Of a stretch of 64,000 nt of DNA, positions 36,679 to 44,250 are shown piece by piece. Each line of letters starts with the position of its first letter. Position 1 is the stretch's first letter. The notes beneath the pieces were generated by a model that had not been told where the DNA came from, did no database searches, and saw nothing but the letters and a program-made list of their open reading frames with translations. The translations under genes were made by a program, and so were the position numbers. The DNA is from an uncultured Bacteroidales bacterium (GTDB taxonomy: Bacteria > Bacteroidota > Bacteroidia > Bacteroidales > F082), in assembly GCA_947166105.1 (NCBI GenBank), contig CAMVCZ010000011.1:1-64000 (forward strand), written 5' to 3'.

Positions 36679-36793
36679 TGCGCACTCTCGGAAAAAAATA
36701 TTTCTCCATAAGTGCGCACTCTCTGAATTTTATGTACCTTTGCATCTGCGCACTATCGGAAATTGCAGCATATTTCCACCTGCGCACTCTCGG
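36679..36793. repeat. Four 13-bp repeats at exact 34-bp period
   Basis: TGCGCACTCTCGG occurs at 36679, 36713 (..CTCTG), 36747 (..CTATCGG) and 36781. Every start is exactly 34 bp from the next, with 21-bp unrelated, AT-rich spacers. The array spans the -7 box of the downstream ATPase gene (36735-36742) and ends 19 bases before its ATG. Confidence 0.9.
36735..36742 (+). promoter_or_regulatory. -7 box TACCTTTG of the DUF4143 ATPase gene
   Basis: It matches TAnnTTTG and lies in the second spacer of the periodic array, 69 bases before the ATG at 36812. Two repeats would lie upstream and two in the transcribed leader. Confidence 0.55.
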
Positions 36794-36811
36794 TAATTAA
36801 ATACTAACTAT

Positions 36812-38167
36812 ATGATTTTCAAAAGAAAGATATACAAAAGATTCCTCGAATGGAAAAGGATGGGCGGGCAAAAGGCTTTACTCATCGAAGGCGCGAGGCG
36901 AATTGGCAAGTCGACCATCGTTGAGGAGTTTGCCCGAAACGAATATAAGAGTTACATTCTTATCGATTTTGCCAAAGCGCGGGATGTGGTGAAAGAGGCC
37001 TTTGTGAGCAACCTCAACGACCTTGACACTTTTTTTATGCTCATTTCCAGCGAGTTCAAGGTGAAGTTGTATGAAAGGGAGTCGTTGGTTATCTTCGATG
37101 AAGTCCAGAAATTTCCACGGGCGCGTGAGGCCGTGAAGTATTTGGTGCAAGATGGCCGTTATGATTATATCGAGACGGGGTCGCTCATTTCGATTCACGA
37201 GAATGTGGCGGACATAGTGATTCCTTCAGAGGAGCGTTGTATAAAGATGTATCCGCTTGATTTCGAGGAATTTTGCTTGGCTTTTGGCGAGGAACAACTT
37301 GTCGATTATATCAAGTTGTGCTTTGAAAAGAAGCGACCACTCACTGCTGATTTGCACCGCAAGGCGATGATGCTATTCAGGCAGTATTTGCTTGTCGGTG
37401 GGATGCCGAAGCCTTTGGCGGTGTTCCTTGAAAATGCGCGGGATTTTGCCTTGTGTGACGAGGAAAAGCGTGATGTTTTGCGGCTATATCGAGAGGACAT
37501 TATGAAGATAGAGAACCAATATCGCTCGAAGGTGTTGGCCATCTACGACCAGATTCCAGGGCTGCTTTCCAAGCACGAAAAGCGCGTGGTTCTCAGCAAG
37601 ATAGTGTCAGGATCTGATTTTGTGCAATATGAAGACACTTTCTTCTGGCTCGCCGATTCGATGATTGCCAACGAGTGCTTCAATTGCTCCGACCCCAACA
37701 TTGGGCTTTCCATCAACGAAGACCGCACATACGTGAAGTGCTATATGGGCGACACGGGGCTGTTGGTCAGTCACGCCTTCAGCGAAAATGATGTTTCCGA
37801 TGGCGAACTGTATCGTGAAATCCTGCACGGGAAACTATCGCTCAACGAGGGGATGTTGTACGAAAACGCGATTGCGCAGATGCTGATGGCGGCAGGGCAT
37901 AAGTTGTACTTTTATACCCATTACAACGAGACAAAACATCGCAACGACATTGAAATTGATTTCCTTCTGTCGAACAATAGTAGGCTGAAATACAAGGTTT
38001 TCCCTGTCGATGTGAAGTCGACGGAAAACTATTCGACCACTTCGCTTGAGCGGTTCAAGGAAAAATTCCACGAGCGCGTTGGGGGCTGCTATGTCATTCA
38101 TCCGAAGAACCTTTCTATGAAGGACGACATTGTTTGCCTTCCGCCTTATATGACTTTCTGCCTATAG
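36812..38167 (+). CDS. AAA ATPase with DUF4143 domain
   Basis: A 451-residue member of the large Bacteroidales ATPase family (AAA_14 plus DUF4143). Walker A is GARRIGKST (27-35). Walker B is LVIFDEVQKFPRAR, followed by sensor-type IETGSL. The C-terminal part contains the nuclease-like strand IEIDFLLS and VFPVDVKSTENYS. The cellular role of the family is not established. The leader carries the 34-bp periodic repeats. A shortened relative with a similar leader is at 48287-48664. Confidence 0.88.
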   Translation: MIFKRKIYKRFLEWKRMGGQKALLIEGARRIGKSTIVEEFARNEYKSYILIDFAKARDVVKEAFVSNLNDLDTFFMLISSEFKVKLYERESLVIFDEVQKFPRAREAVKYLVQDGRYDYIETGSLISIHENVADIVIPSEERCIKMYPLDFEEFCLAFGEEQLVDYIKLCFEKKRPLTADLHRKAMMLFRQYLLVGGMPKPLAVFLENARDFALCDEEKRDVLRLYREDIMKIENQYRSKVLAIYDQIPGLLSKHEKRVVLSKIVSGSDFVQYEDTFFWLADSMIANECFNCSDPNIGLSINEDRTYVKCYMGDTGLLVSHAFSENDVSDGELYREILHGKLSLNEGMLYENAIAQMLMAAGHKLYFYTHYNETKHRNDIEIDFLLSNNSRLKYKVFPVDVKSTENYSTTSLERFKEKFHERVGGCYVIHPKNLSMKDDIVCLPPYMTFCL

Positions 38168-38180
38168 GCGTTTGAAAAAA

Positions 38181-38221
38181 TGCGCCCATTTTCCCCTGAA
38201 TCTCGCGGGAAAATGGGCGCA
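38181..38221. terminator. Strong bidirectional terminator
   Basis: TGCGCCCATTTTCCC (38181-38195) and GGGAAAATGGGCGCA (38207-38221) form a perfect 15-bp stem with an 11-base loop between the convergent ATPase and lipoprotein genes. Confidence 0.8.
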
Positions 38222-38241
38222 TAATTTGGCTTCCTAAAGTC

Positions 38242-39237
38242 TTACAAACTCAGTTCATACATATAGCCGTGGTATTGCAACTCGCCATCGAGGATGGGGA
38301 AGAAGAACTCGCTTTCGTGTTCCACATTCTTGAGTTTGAGGTTCTCCATCGTGACGGTCTTGGTGCCGTCTTCGTTGGTGACGACCTTCAAAGTGCCTTC
38401 CTTTGCAATGTAACCCGTTTGGGGTTGGAAGGTCCAGAAATCGCCGTCAAGGGCAACGTGTACACAAGGGAATTTGGGCAGATAAGGTGTGCCGAGATAC
38501 CCGAGGCTGTACTCACCATCGACGACCTGACCACCCAAGTAACTGACGATGAAGAAACGTTTGCGGTCAGCCGACATAAAGAGCATCGACTTCACATCGA
38601 GGCCAAGCGTGCTCAATCCGTTGAGCGCAGTGATGCCCGCCAGTCCGACAGGGCTTTCGGTGTTGCCGATTTTGAACTTGTTCTCCGTGTCGAAGGTGTA
38701 GGTGGGCAGTGTGCCGTTGAAGTTCAAGGCCAAATGGACATTGGAGCCGTTGGCGTTGGTGCCCATACATTGTGACAAAATGACGGTGTAGGTGCCATTG
38801 TTTTCGGTGACGGAAAGTTCGCCGTTCATCCAAAAATAGGTGTCGCCATAACACAAGGTGTCGGCGCCCATAATGAAGGGCAGTTCGCCGAGGTTGAATT
38901 CGTGGAAGCCGACCACGGTGGGCACGGGATCTTTCGAGTTGCTGCCCATTCTGTAAGTGCCGGGGACGATGTTGCCGTTGAAAACGATGGCGATGCCTTC
39001 GTTTTCGGCTGCTGTCATCTCCTTGGATGCGAGGACGATGGCGTTCTTTTGGCCATAGTTGACGGCCTTGGCTGTGACAATGTTAGCCGTGTTGTTGCCG
39101 ACGGCCACCTCACCGCTTTGCACTTCGGGAGTGACATTGCCATTGCCGTTGTTGTTTCCATTGTTGTTGTCTTTGCAACTGGTGCCCATCAGTGCGAGGC
39201 CGCAGAGAAGCACCAAACTAAAAAATGCTTTCTTCAT
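38242..39237 (-). CDS. Surface or periplasmic lipoprotein of unknown function
   Basis: 331 residues with a lipoprotein signal (lipobox LMGTSC, Cys21), then an Asn/Gly-rich low-complexity spacer and a beta-rich body. I do not recognise a domain. It is a single gene, bounded by the strong terminator at 38181-38221 on one side and the accessory island on the other. Confidence 0.75.
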   Translation of the reverse strand: MKKAFFSLVLLCGLALMGTSCKDNNNGNNNGNGNVTPEVQSGEVAVGNNTANIVTAKAVNYGQKNAIVLASKEMTAAENEGIAIVFNGNIVPGTYRMGSNSKDPVPTVVGFHEFNLGELPFIMGADTLCYGDTYFWMNGELSVTENNGTYTVILSQCMGTNANGSNVHLALNFNGTLPTYTFDTENKFKIGNTESPVGLAGITALNGLSTLGLDVKSMLFMSADRKRFFIVSYLGGQVVDGEYSLGYLGTPYLPKFPCVHVALDGDFWTFQPQTGYIAKEGTLKVVTNEDGTKTVTMENLKLKNVEHESEFFFPILDGELQYHGYMYELSL

Positions 39238-39302
39238 AATGATGATTTTTGATGTATTTGTTGTTTAACAAAATAAAAAAACACTACAAAAATCGTGCCG
39301 AA

Positions 39303-39728
39303 TTAATGCACGAGCAAAACTTTTGTAAACCAAATTCTTCTTTGAATGGATTGGGCATGTCTTGTCAGCTCTTTGCGAAGTTCAGGCTGCAACGAAGTGT
39401 ATCGGATGCAGGCGGCAAGCCAATCAAGAAGGACTTGACGATAAGCTTCATCTTTGTATTCGATGCGTGCGGAAGCCTCGCTTCGTTGGTCGTTGAGGAT
39501 TAAACTAAGCCGATTGCGCCTTTGCTCAACGGTGATACTTCTACCTTGGTTGTCAACAATCATCAAGTTGGGGCTTACTTGGGCGGATTCACAATCGAAT
39601 GGGAATGGCCTTTTCTGTCGTATCACTTCATTAAGGAAAGCATACATGAAGACACGACCCATGCCATGTTCGTCATCGTGACTGAGCAGACGGGCGATAG
39701 TTGCTGTGTTGAATGTTTTCGATGCCAT
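39303..39728 (-). CDS. Unknown protein downstream of the half-FtsZ gene
   Basis: About 141 residues, mostly helical, with many Arg residues near the end (ELRKELTRHAQSIQRRIWF). I do not recognise a family. I choose the ATG at 39728, 5 bases after the half-FtsZ stop; the ATG at 39743 would overlap it. The tight junction makes translation coupling with the FtsZ-like gene likely, so the two are probably functional partners. Confidence 0.6.
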   Translation of the reverse strand: MASKTFNTATIARLLSHDDEHGMGRVFMYAFLNEVIRQKRPFPFDCESAQVSPNLMIVDNQGRSITVEQRRNRLSLILNDQRSEASARIEYKDEAYRQVLLDWLAACIRYTSLQPELRKELTRHAQSIQRRIWFTKVLLVH

Positions 39729-39733
39729 CGCTT

Positions 39734-40399
39734 TTATTTGCATTTCAGTCTTCTGAAAAACTCCTTTATTCTTGAGGTTCTCTTTGTCTCTTGTTGTGGC
39801 TTCGTTATGGAACGGATTAGGCATTTTGCTACTTCCGCCATCAGGCCATCGGCCTTTGCGAAGGCTTGGTTTATGGGCAAGTCGCAGTATTGTTCTTTGA
39901 TGTACTGGTTGTTGAGAAGAAAGAGGGCATCCGCGTTTCTTGCCAAGTTTTGAATTCCTTCCGAGGCTTGCGAGAATCTGCGTTCGCCTTCCAACTCGAA
40001 TGGCAAAGTGGCAAGGGCAATGGTCGTGATGCCCATCTTTTTTGACTCACGAGCGATTATGGGAGCCGCACCCGTGCCGCATCCGCCTCCAAGACAGGTG
40101 ACGACAAAGGTCATGGAAGGTTTGTCATCGAACAGTTCCTTTATTGCATCTGTGTTTTCTTCAGCTGCGATGCGTGCTTTCTCAGGGCTGTTTCCGCTTC
40201 CAAGTCCGTCTGTGCCGAGTTGCAGGGTTGTGGCGGCTGCTGATTTCTCAAGCACATTGGCATCCATGTCGCAGGCCACAAAGGAGAAACCTTCCAAATG
40301 GCTTGTGCTTATATGGTTGACGATATTGTTGCCGCCACAGCCAACACCGATTACTTTAACGGTTGGCTTTGCCGTTGATGTTGCTTTTTGTATGGTCAT
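39734..40399 (-). CDS. Half-length FtsZ paralogue
   Basis: A 221-residue protein that aligns with the first ~210 residues of the window's own FtsZ: VIGVGCGGNNIVNH, the tubulin signature GGGCGTG at 104-110, and the PFELEGERR and FAKADG blocks. It ends before the T7 catalytic loop (NVDFED in FtsZ) and lacks the whole C-terminal domain, finishing instead in a basic tail, RIKEFFRRLKCK. It should therefore bind GTP but not complete the inter-subunit GTPase site, which suggests a modulator or inhibitor of FtsZ polymers rather than a division ring protein. It sits in an accessory island behind the repeated hairpin-promoter element. Confidence 0.85.
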   Translation of the reverse strand: MTIQKATSTAKPTVKVIGVGCGGNNIVNHISTSHLEGFSFVACDMDANVLEKSAAATTLQLGTDGLGSGNSPEKARIAAEENTDAIKELFDDKPSMTFVVTCLGGGCGTGAAPIIARESKKMGITTIALATLPFELEGERRFSQASEGIQNLARNADALFLLNNQYIKEQYCDLPINQAFAKADGLMAEVAKCLIRSITKPQQETKRTSRIKEFFRRLKCK

Positions 40400-40416
40400 A
40401 GTGCGTTATGATTTAA

Positions 40417-40462
40417 CGCTGCAAAGAAAAAGAAAGCCTGTGCCGAATTGAAGCACAGGCTT
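40417..40462 (-). promoter_or_regulatory. Hairpin-promoter element, copy 1
   Basis: On the minus strand, the stem AAGCCTGTGC/GCACAGGCTT is followed by a T-rich run and TTTCTTTGCAG, one base off the TAnnTTTG -7 consensus. It seems to end the upstream unit and start the half-FtsZ unit (ATG at 40399). Two more copies lie at 42475-42522 and 43115-43157. Confidence 0.65.
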
Positions 40463-40487
40463 GGGGAAATATTTGAGAAAAATCAAA

Positions 40488-41288
40488 TTAGAAATCGGGA
40501 TTGCGATTATTCATAAGTCCTCCAAATGGGCTAATAACACGCTCATAGATTTTCCATTTGGCTTTACCTCGATTTGTAGGATGATGCGATTTGATAACTG
40601 CAATTCTTTCTTTAGGATAATACCAAAGACAACCATGATTCCTTTTATCAGGATAATTCGGGTCACCAAATTCTTCGTATTCCTTCCCATTTAGATAATT
40701 TTCTGTAACAAATGTAAATTGGGGTTTTCCACAGCAAACGATGATGTTCGGTTTGAGGATGTCCATCTCTTTGGTCAAAAAAGTAGCATCTTGTTTTATC
40801 GCTTTTGCAACCTCTTTGTCAGTCACATTTGGCCTTCCTGCCACTTTCTTTGTCTCTATGAGAGCAAACGGAGTGCTGTTCCACATCTTTTTAATTTCAT
40901 CCATTTTCGTTTTCGATACTTCTGAGTAACCCAATCTGTAATCTTTCTTGGTAATCATCAAGCCATATAACATCATGGCAATGTTTGGCAGAAAACCAGT
41001 TCGTCCGACACGACCTCCGGTCAGGTTCCTACATTCTTCATGTTCAACAAGCCAACGTCGAATGTCGTCTTGACCTCCATCTGGACTATCTTTTAGCAAG
41101 AACATTATGCGCCTTTCTGATTTCTCCCATAATTCATTAACATAGGACAGGTTATCAGGATTTGGGTTGTCAGGTGTCAGCATCAAACCATCTTTGCAGA
41201 ATTTGTCTCTGTCTACCTCATCATAACTCATTTTCCATTGCTCAAAGAGCGTGTTTAACTGCTCGTTGTAATTTGTATACTTTTCCAT
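40488..41288 (-). CDS. Uracil-DNA-glycosylase-like fold protein (1)
   Basis: 266 residues. The pattern of the UDG superfamily is present: an N-terminal strand IMFLLKDSPDGG in the active-site position, ILKPNIIVCCGKPQ in the middle, and the C-terminal IKSHHPTNR like the DNA-intercalating His-Pro loop. The conserved catalytic Asp/His of family 1 enzymes is not clearly present, so activity is uncertain. It is the third gene of a unit with the zinc-ribbon protein and a second UDG-like protein. Confidence 0.6.
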   Translation of the reverse strand: MEKYTNYNEQLNTLFEQWKMSYDEVDRDKFCKDGLMLTPDNPNPDNLSYVNELWEKSERRIMFLLKDSPDGGQDDIRRWLVEHEECRNLTGGRVGRTGFLPNIAMMLYGLMITKKDYRLGYSEVSKTKMDEIKKMWNSTPFALIETKKVAGRPNVTDKEVAKAIKQDATFLTKEMDILKPNIIVCCGKPQFTFVTENYLNGKEYEEFGDPNYPDKRNHGCLWYYPKERIAVIKSHHPTNRGKAKWKIYERVISPFGGLMNNRNPDF

Positions 41289-41306
41289 ATTCGTTAATTT
41301 GATTTG

Positions 41307-41669
41307 TTAATTCATCTTATTCCACTGATGATACCCTCCCGAAGGGCAGTCAAATGCATTAGGCGACTTTGAGGCATACAACAGAATGCCACATTTCTTG
41401 CATTGATAGACATCGGTGCCTATCGGACATAAATCTTGCCAATTGTGGTAGCCTCCAGCAGTGCATCCCAAAGGAGATGGGGCGTTCTTGCTTTCAACGA
41501 GAAGACCGCATTTCTTGCATCGGTAGTTTTCGCAACCGACTTCGCCGAGGTCGTTCCAATCGTGGTAGGTTCCAGCCCGACAATTGAACGCATTGGGCTG
41601 TCGCTCTGTTTTAATACCACATTTCTTGCATTGATAGTTTTTCATAGGCGGCCAAATCGGATTTTGCAT
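41307..41669 (-). CDS. Triple zinc-ribbon-like repeat protein
   Basis: About 120 residues built from three near-repeats of the form CKKCG...C..G.YH.W, each offering CxxC plus Cys and His as metal ligands, so three small zinc-binding units are likely. A longer frame to 41819 overlaps the neighbouring gene by 73 bases. I prefer the ATG at 41669 because a minus-strand -7 box TACCTTTG lies at 41697-41704. Function unknown. RNA or protein binding is possible. Confidence 0.6.
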   Translation of the reverse strand: MQNPIWPPMKNYQCKKCGIKTERQPNAFNCRAGTYHDWNDLGEVGCENYRCKKCGLLVESKNAPSPLGCTAGGYHNWQDLCPIGTDVYQCKKCGILLYASKSPNAFDCPSGGYHQWNKMN

Positions 41670-41696
41670 TAGGCATAAAGCCAATATGATATTTGC

Positions 41697-41704
41697 AGCA
41701 AAGG
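41697..41704 (-). promoter_or_regulatory. -7 box TACCTTTG ahead of the zinc-ribbon gene
   Basis: It matches TAnnTTTG on the minus strand and lies between the second UDG-like gene's stop (41747) and the zinc-ribbon start, so the latter may have its own transcript. Confidence 0.45.
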
Positions 41705-41746
41705 TAAACATTTGTATGAAACATACAAGGGTTGAAATAAATGTAA

Positions 41747-42418
41747 TTATTTGATAATCCAGTATTCCATCAACAGTCTTTCGAACTTTTGTTTCCCGTT
41801 TCCGTTTCTGTGATGCCATGAGGCAGAATGGGCAGGATGATTGACGAAATCAATCGGGATGCTATATGACAATCCTTTCGATTTCAGGTACTTCATAAAT
41901 TCCGAGTGTGCATATTTACTGACGAATATAACCACATCAGGTCGGTCAAGGTCGATAATTCCGCATAATGCGCTACCTGCCACATCACGGTCTAATTGGG
42001 TGCAATCTTTTTTGAATGATCTATTGTTTTTCCTCACCGTGGCCGGACGCAGAAAATAATTATAGAACATGGCCTCCTCATAGACATGCTCGCAAAGTGC
42101 TTCGTTCAGCACTACATTCATTGATTTACACAACCTATCAAAAGTCTTATACCCTTTGTAGTTGCTTACATCTTTCTTCTTTCCTTCTGGCATCAAATGT
42201 TGTTTGTCCGCTCCCGAATACCACGCTTGTGGGTTCTTAAATACGCTGTCGACTTTATCGTCAAAGTAGTTGCTTTCCCCAACTATCAACAGCTTTTTAT
42301 GCTTCTTGCTGTTCCAATAATTGTCCAAAGAATCGGGAACGAGTTCGGGAAATCTTACGAAGACGCCTTCCTCGACAATTGAGCCTTTACCGATGTTTGC
42401 ATACCTGTTGTTTTCCAT
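41747..42418 (-). CDS. Uracil-DNA-glycosylase-like fold protein (2)
   Basis: 223 residues with the same fold pattern as the protein at 40488: KLLIVGESNYF near the N-terminus, DRPDVVIFVSKYA in the middle and FVNHPAHSASWH near the C-terminus. The two proteins are only distantly similar. Catalysis is unproven. It is the first gene of the unit that begins at hairpin-promoter copy 2. Confidence 0.6.
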   Translation of the reverse strand: MENNRYANIGKGSIVEEGVFVRFPELVPDSLDNYWNSKKHKKLLIVGESNYFDDKVDSVFKNPQAWYSGADKQHLMPEGKKKDVSNYKGYKTFDRLCKSMNVVLNEALCEHVYEEAMFYNYFLRPATVRKNNRSFKKDCTQLDRDVAGSALCGIIDLDRPDVVIFVSKYAHSEFMKYLKSKGLSYSIPIDFVNHPAHSASWHHRNGNGKQKFERLLMEYWIIK

Positions 42419-42474
42419 ATTTTATTGATTTAATGATGTTTGTATTCTGTTATATTTGTCAATTCGACCGTTTT

Positions 42475-42522
42475 CACGCTGCAAAGAAAACAAAAGCCTG
42501 TGCTGAATTGATGCATAGGCTT
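42475..42522 (-). promoter_or_regulatory. Hairpin-promoter element, copy 2
   Basis: It shares CTGCAAAGAAAA and AAGCCTGTGC...GCATAGGCTT with copy 1. On the minus strand it reads hairpin, T-run, TTTTCTTTGCAG, and lies about 55 bases before the ATG at 42418. Confidence 0.65.
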
Positions 42523-42543
42523 GACGATAAACGAAAATTGTTC

Positions 42544-43092
42544 CTAACGGCTCAAAATGTTTATGGCTTCATAGGCCTTTTGGATGGTTAATCCATCGTT
42601 TTCATCAGTTTGAACCAAATGTCCCTGCTGACTATGGAAGAAGTTGTTTTCATCGTCGAGAATGACATATTGGAATGGCGGTGTCGCGTATTTATACAAC
42701 CATGCCTGGATTTCTAGAGCTTTAGCATTGCGTTCCGGAACTGATAGTATTTCGCCGCTTTTAGCATTTTTGTATGTAGTGCTCAGAAGGATTGGTGTCA
42801 TTGAAAACAACTCATCAGGAAGGTTGCGGTCTTTCCATAACGCTTGCATTCTTATCCAACCTTCGTTTCGCCAAGTGGAGGAAAGAACGATTTTACAGCC
42901 AGAATGATCAACAATGTATTTAAGATTGCTGATGGTTTTGGGGTCGAACATGGCACCGAACTCGTCATAATGGTCGATGCCTTCTTTTCTGAGCAGTTTG
43001 GCATAACTGGTAGTGTTCAACACGCCATCAAAATCAAGGAAGAGGTATGTTTCGATTGCTTGTTTTTTTAGATAGTCTTTAAGCATGGTCAT
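42544..43092 (-). CDS. HAD-superfamily protein of the Swiss-army-knife RNA repair type
   Basis: 182 residues. FLDFDGVLN carries the nucleophile Asp20 and Asp22; IVLSSTWR gives the second motif and VILDDENN the acidic motif. The pattern of a short HAD domain with SSTWR fits the HAD_SAK family described from RNA repair proteins, where it would act as a 5'- or 3'-end phosphatase. Here it is a stand-alone protein. It forms its own unit between hairpin-promoter copies 2 and 3. Confidence 0.7.
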   Translation of the reverse strand: MTMLKDYLKKQAIETYLFLDFDGVLNTTSYAKLLRKEGIDHYDEFGAMFDPKTISNLKYIVDHSGCKIVLSSTWRNEGWIRMQALWKDRNLPDELFSMTPILLSTTYKNAKSGEILSVPERNAKALEIQAWLYKYATPPFQYVILDDENNFFHSQQGHLVQTDENDGLTIQKAYEAINILSR

Positions 43093-43114
43093 AATAAAAG
43101 CTTATGTATTGCGA

Positions 43115-43157
43115 ACTGCAAAGAAAACAAAAGCCTGTGCCAAATCACAGCACAGGC
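43115..43157 (-). promoter_or_regulatory. Hairpin-promoter element, copy 3
   Basis: CTGCAAAGAAAACAAAAGCC and GCACAGGC match copies 1 and 2; the inner loop differs. It lies 23 bases before the HAD gene start on the minus strand. Confidence 0.65.
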
Positions 43158-43377
43158 AAAATAAAACTTCAAAAAAATGCATATTTCTCAAATCATTCCA
43201 GGTCCTTCAATCAGCTTCGCATGGGTGTATTTCCCTTCGTTGAAGGTTTCCTTGATGGTCGTTCCGTCAAGGACATTGCTTTTTTATTCACTACCAAAAG
43301 TGGTATGTGCAAATTTTGCAACTACCACTCTTAACACGCAAAAAATGCGTGTTGTTCTCTTTTGACTAATGTTTGAT
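43158..43377. other. Intergenic stretch with a coding-like fragment and palindromes
   Basis: On the minus strand a short frame (about 43180-43275) reads DGTTIKETFNEGKYTHAK and stops, which looks like the end of a lost gene. ACACGCA-aaaaa-TGCGTGT (43334-43352) is a perfect palindrome whose core equals the one ahead of higB. Confidence 0.4.
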
Positions 43378-44187
43378 TTAAATATTCAATTTCAGCTGTA
43401 TCTCCTCCACCTGCCGTTTCAGTTCTTGGACGGTTTGCAGAAGTTGCTCCTCGCGGAAGCGGTTTTCGCGTTGCTCGGGCATTTCTGCGCTGATGTAATG
43501 CACAAATTTCCACACCTCTTTAATATCGGAGGCGGCCAAATCGTAAGGTTGATACAAAGGGTTGAGCGAACTGAGCGTGAGTTTGCTCTCGTGCTCGATT
43601 TTGTTGTCCACGATTTTGAAGACAATGCCGTCGTCTTGCGTGAGCACGATGTACGGCTGGCCGCTGCGGATGTAGGTCCAGTCGAGGACATATTCACCCG
43701 TGACGAAGGAGCCGTCGGGGATGGGCAGCATCGAGTCGCCGCTGATTTGGAAGGTGCGGTATTTGCGGTCGCGCGAGAGGAAGGGCATCGTGAACGTCGG
43801 CAGCACCTTGATATATTCGGGGTCGGCGAAGCCCGTGGCATAGCCCGCCTTGGCTTTTTCGCTCACGAGTTCGATGTTCTCGTTGTTGTCGTTATTGACG
43901 GTGGTGGCTAATACGCGCAAATTGCTGCCTTTCAGGTGAACGTCGTAGCCGCGCTCCAATTGCGAGAGTTGGCTCGGGCTGATGCCGCTCAAATCGACTT
44001 TCACCAAAGTATCTATGGCGATGCCGAAATATTTGGAGAAAGCGACCAAGGCCTCAAGGTTAGGTTCGGCAACGCCGTTTTCATAGCCGCTCAACGTGGA
44101 GCGTTTCATATTGAGCGCAAAAGCGATGTCGTCTTGTGTGCGGTGGCGGTGCTTGCGGAGGAATTTTATATTCGAGTTGAAGTACAT
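43378..44187 (-). CDS. XRE-S24 repressor, LexA/UmuD-like self-cleaving regulator
   Basis: 269 residues. An N-terminal helix-turn-helix (about 5-60: TQDDIAFALNMKRSTLSGYENG) is joined to a peptidase S24 domain with Ser152 in ISGDSMLPIPDGS and Lys191 in GIVFKIVDN, the Ser-Lys dyad of LexA and phage repressors. A likely self-cleavage site is Ala114-Gly115 in KAKAGYATG. A short coiled coil closes the protein. It is the probable damage-responsive repressor for the polymerase genes nearby (dinB at 45286 and dnaE at 50003), which share an upstream element. Confidence 0.88.
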   Translation of the reverse strand: MYFNSNIKFLRKHRHRTQDDIAFALNMKRSTLSGYENGVAEPNLEALVAFSKYFGIAIDTLVKVDLSGISPSQLSQLERGYDVHLKGSNLRVLATTVNNDNNENIELVSEKAKAGYATGFADPEYIKVLPTFTMPFLSRDRKYRTFQISGDSMLPIPDGSFVTGEYVLDWTYIRSGQPYIVLTQDDGIVFKIVDNKIEHESKLTLSSLNPLYQPYDLAASDIKEVWKFVHYISAEMPEQRENRFREEQLLQTVQELKRQVEEIQLKLNI

Positions 44188-44250
44188 AGGATTGATTTTT
44201 TTACTACGGATTAAACGGATTTTACTGATGAGGTTGAGAAGTGAGATGAG

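Noticed and set aside
36679..36793. Possible miniature CRISPR array
   Set aside because: Repeats are only 13 bp, there are four units with 21-bp spacers, and no cas gene is present. They overlap a promoter, so regulatory repeats fit better.
40417..43157. Integron attC-like sites
   Set aside because: The three elements have stems but lack the core RYYYAAC/GTTRRRY pairs, and there is no integrase in the window.
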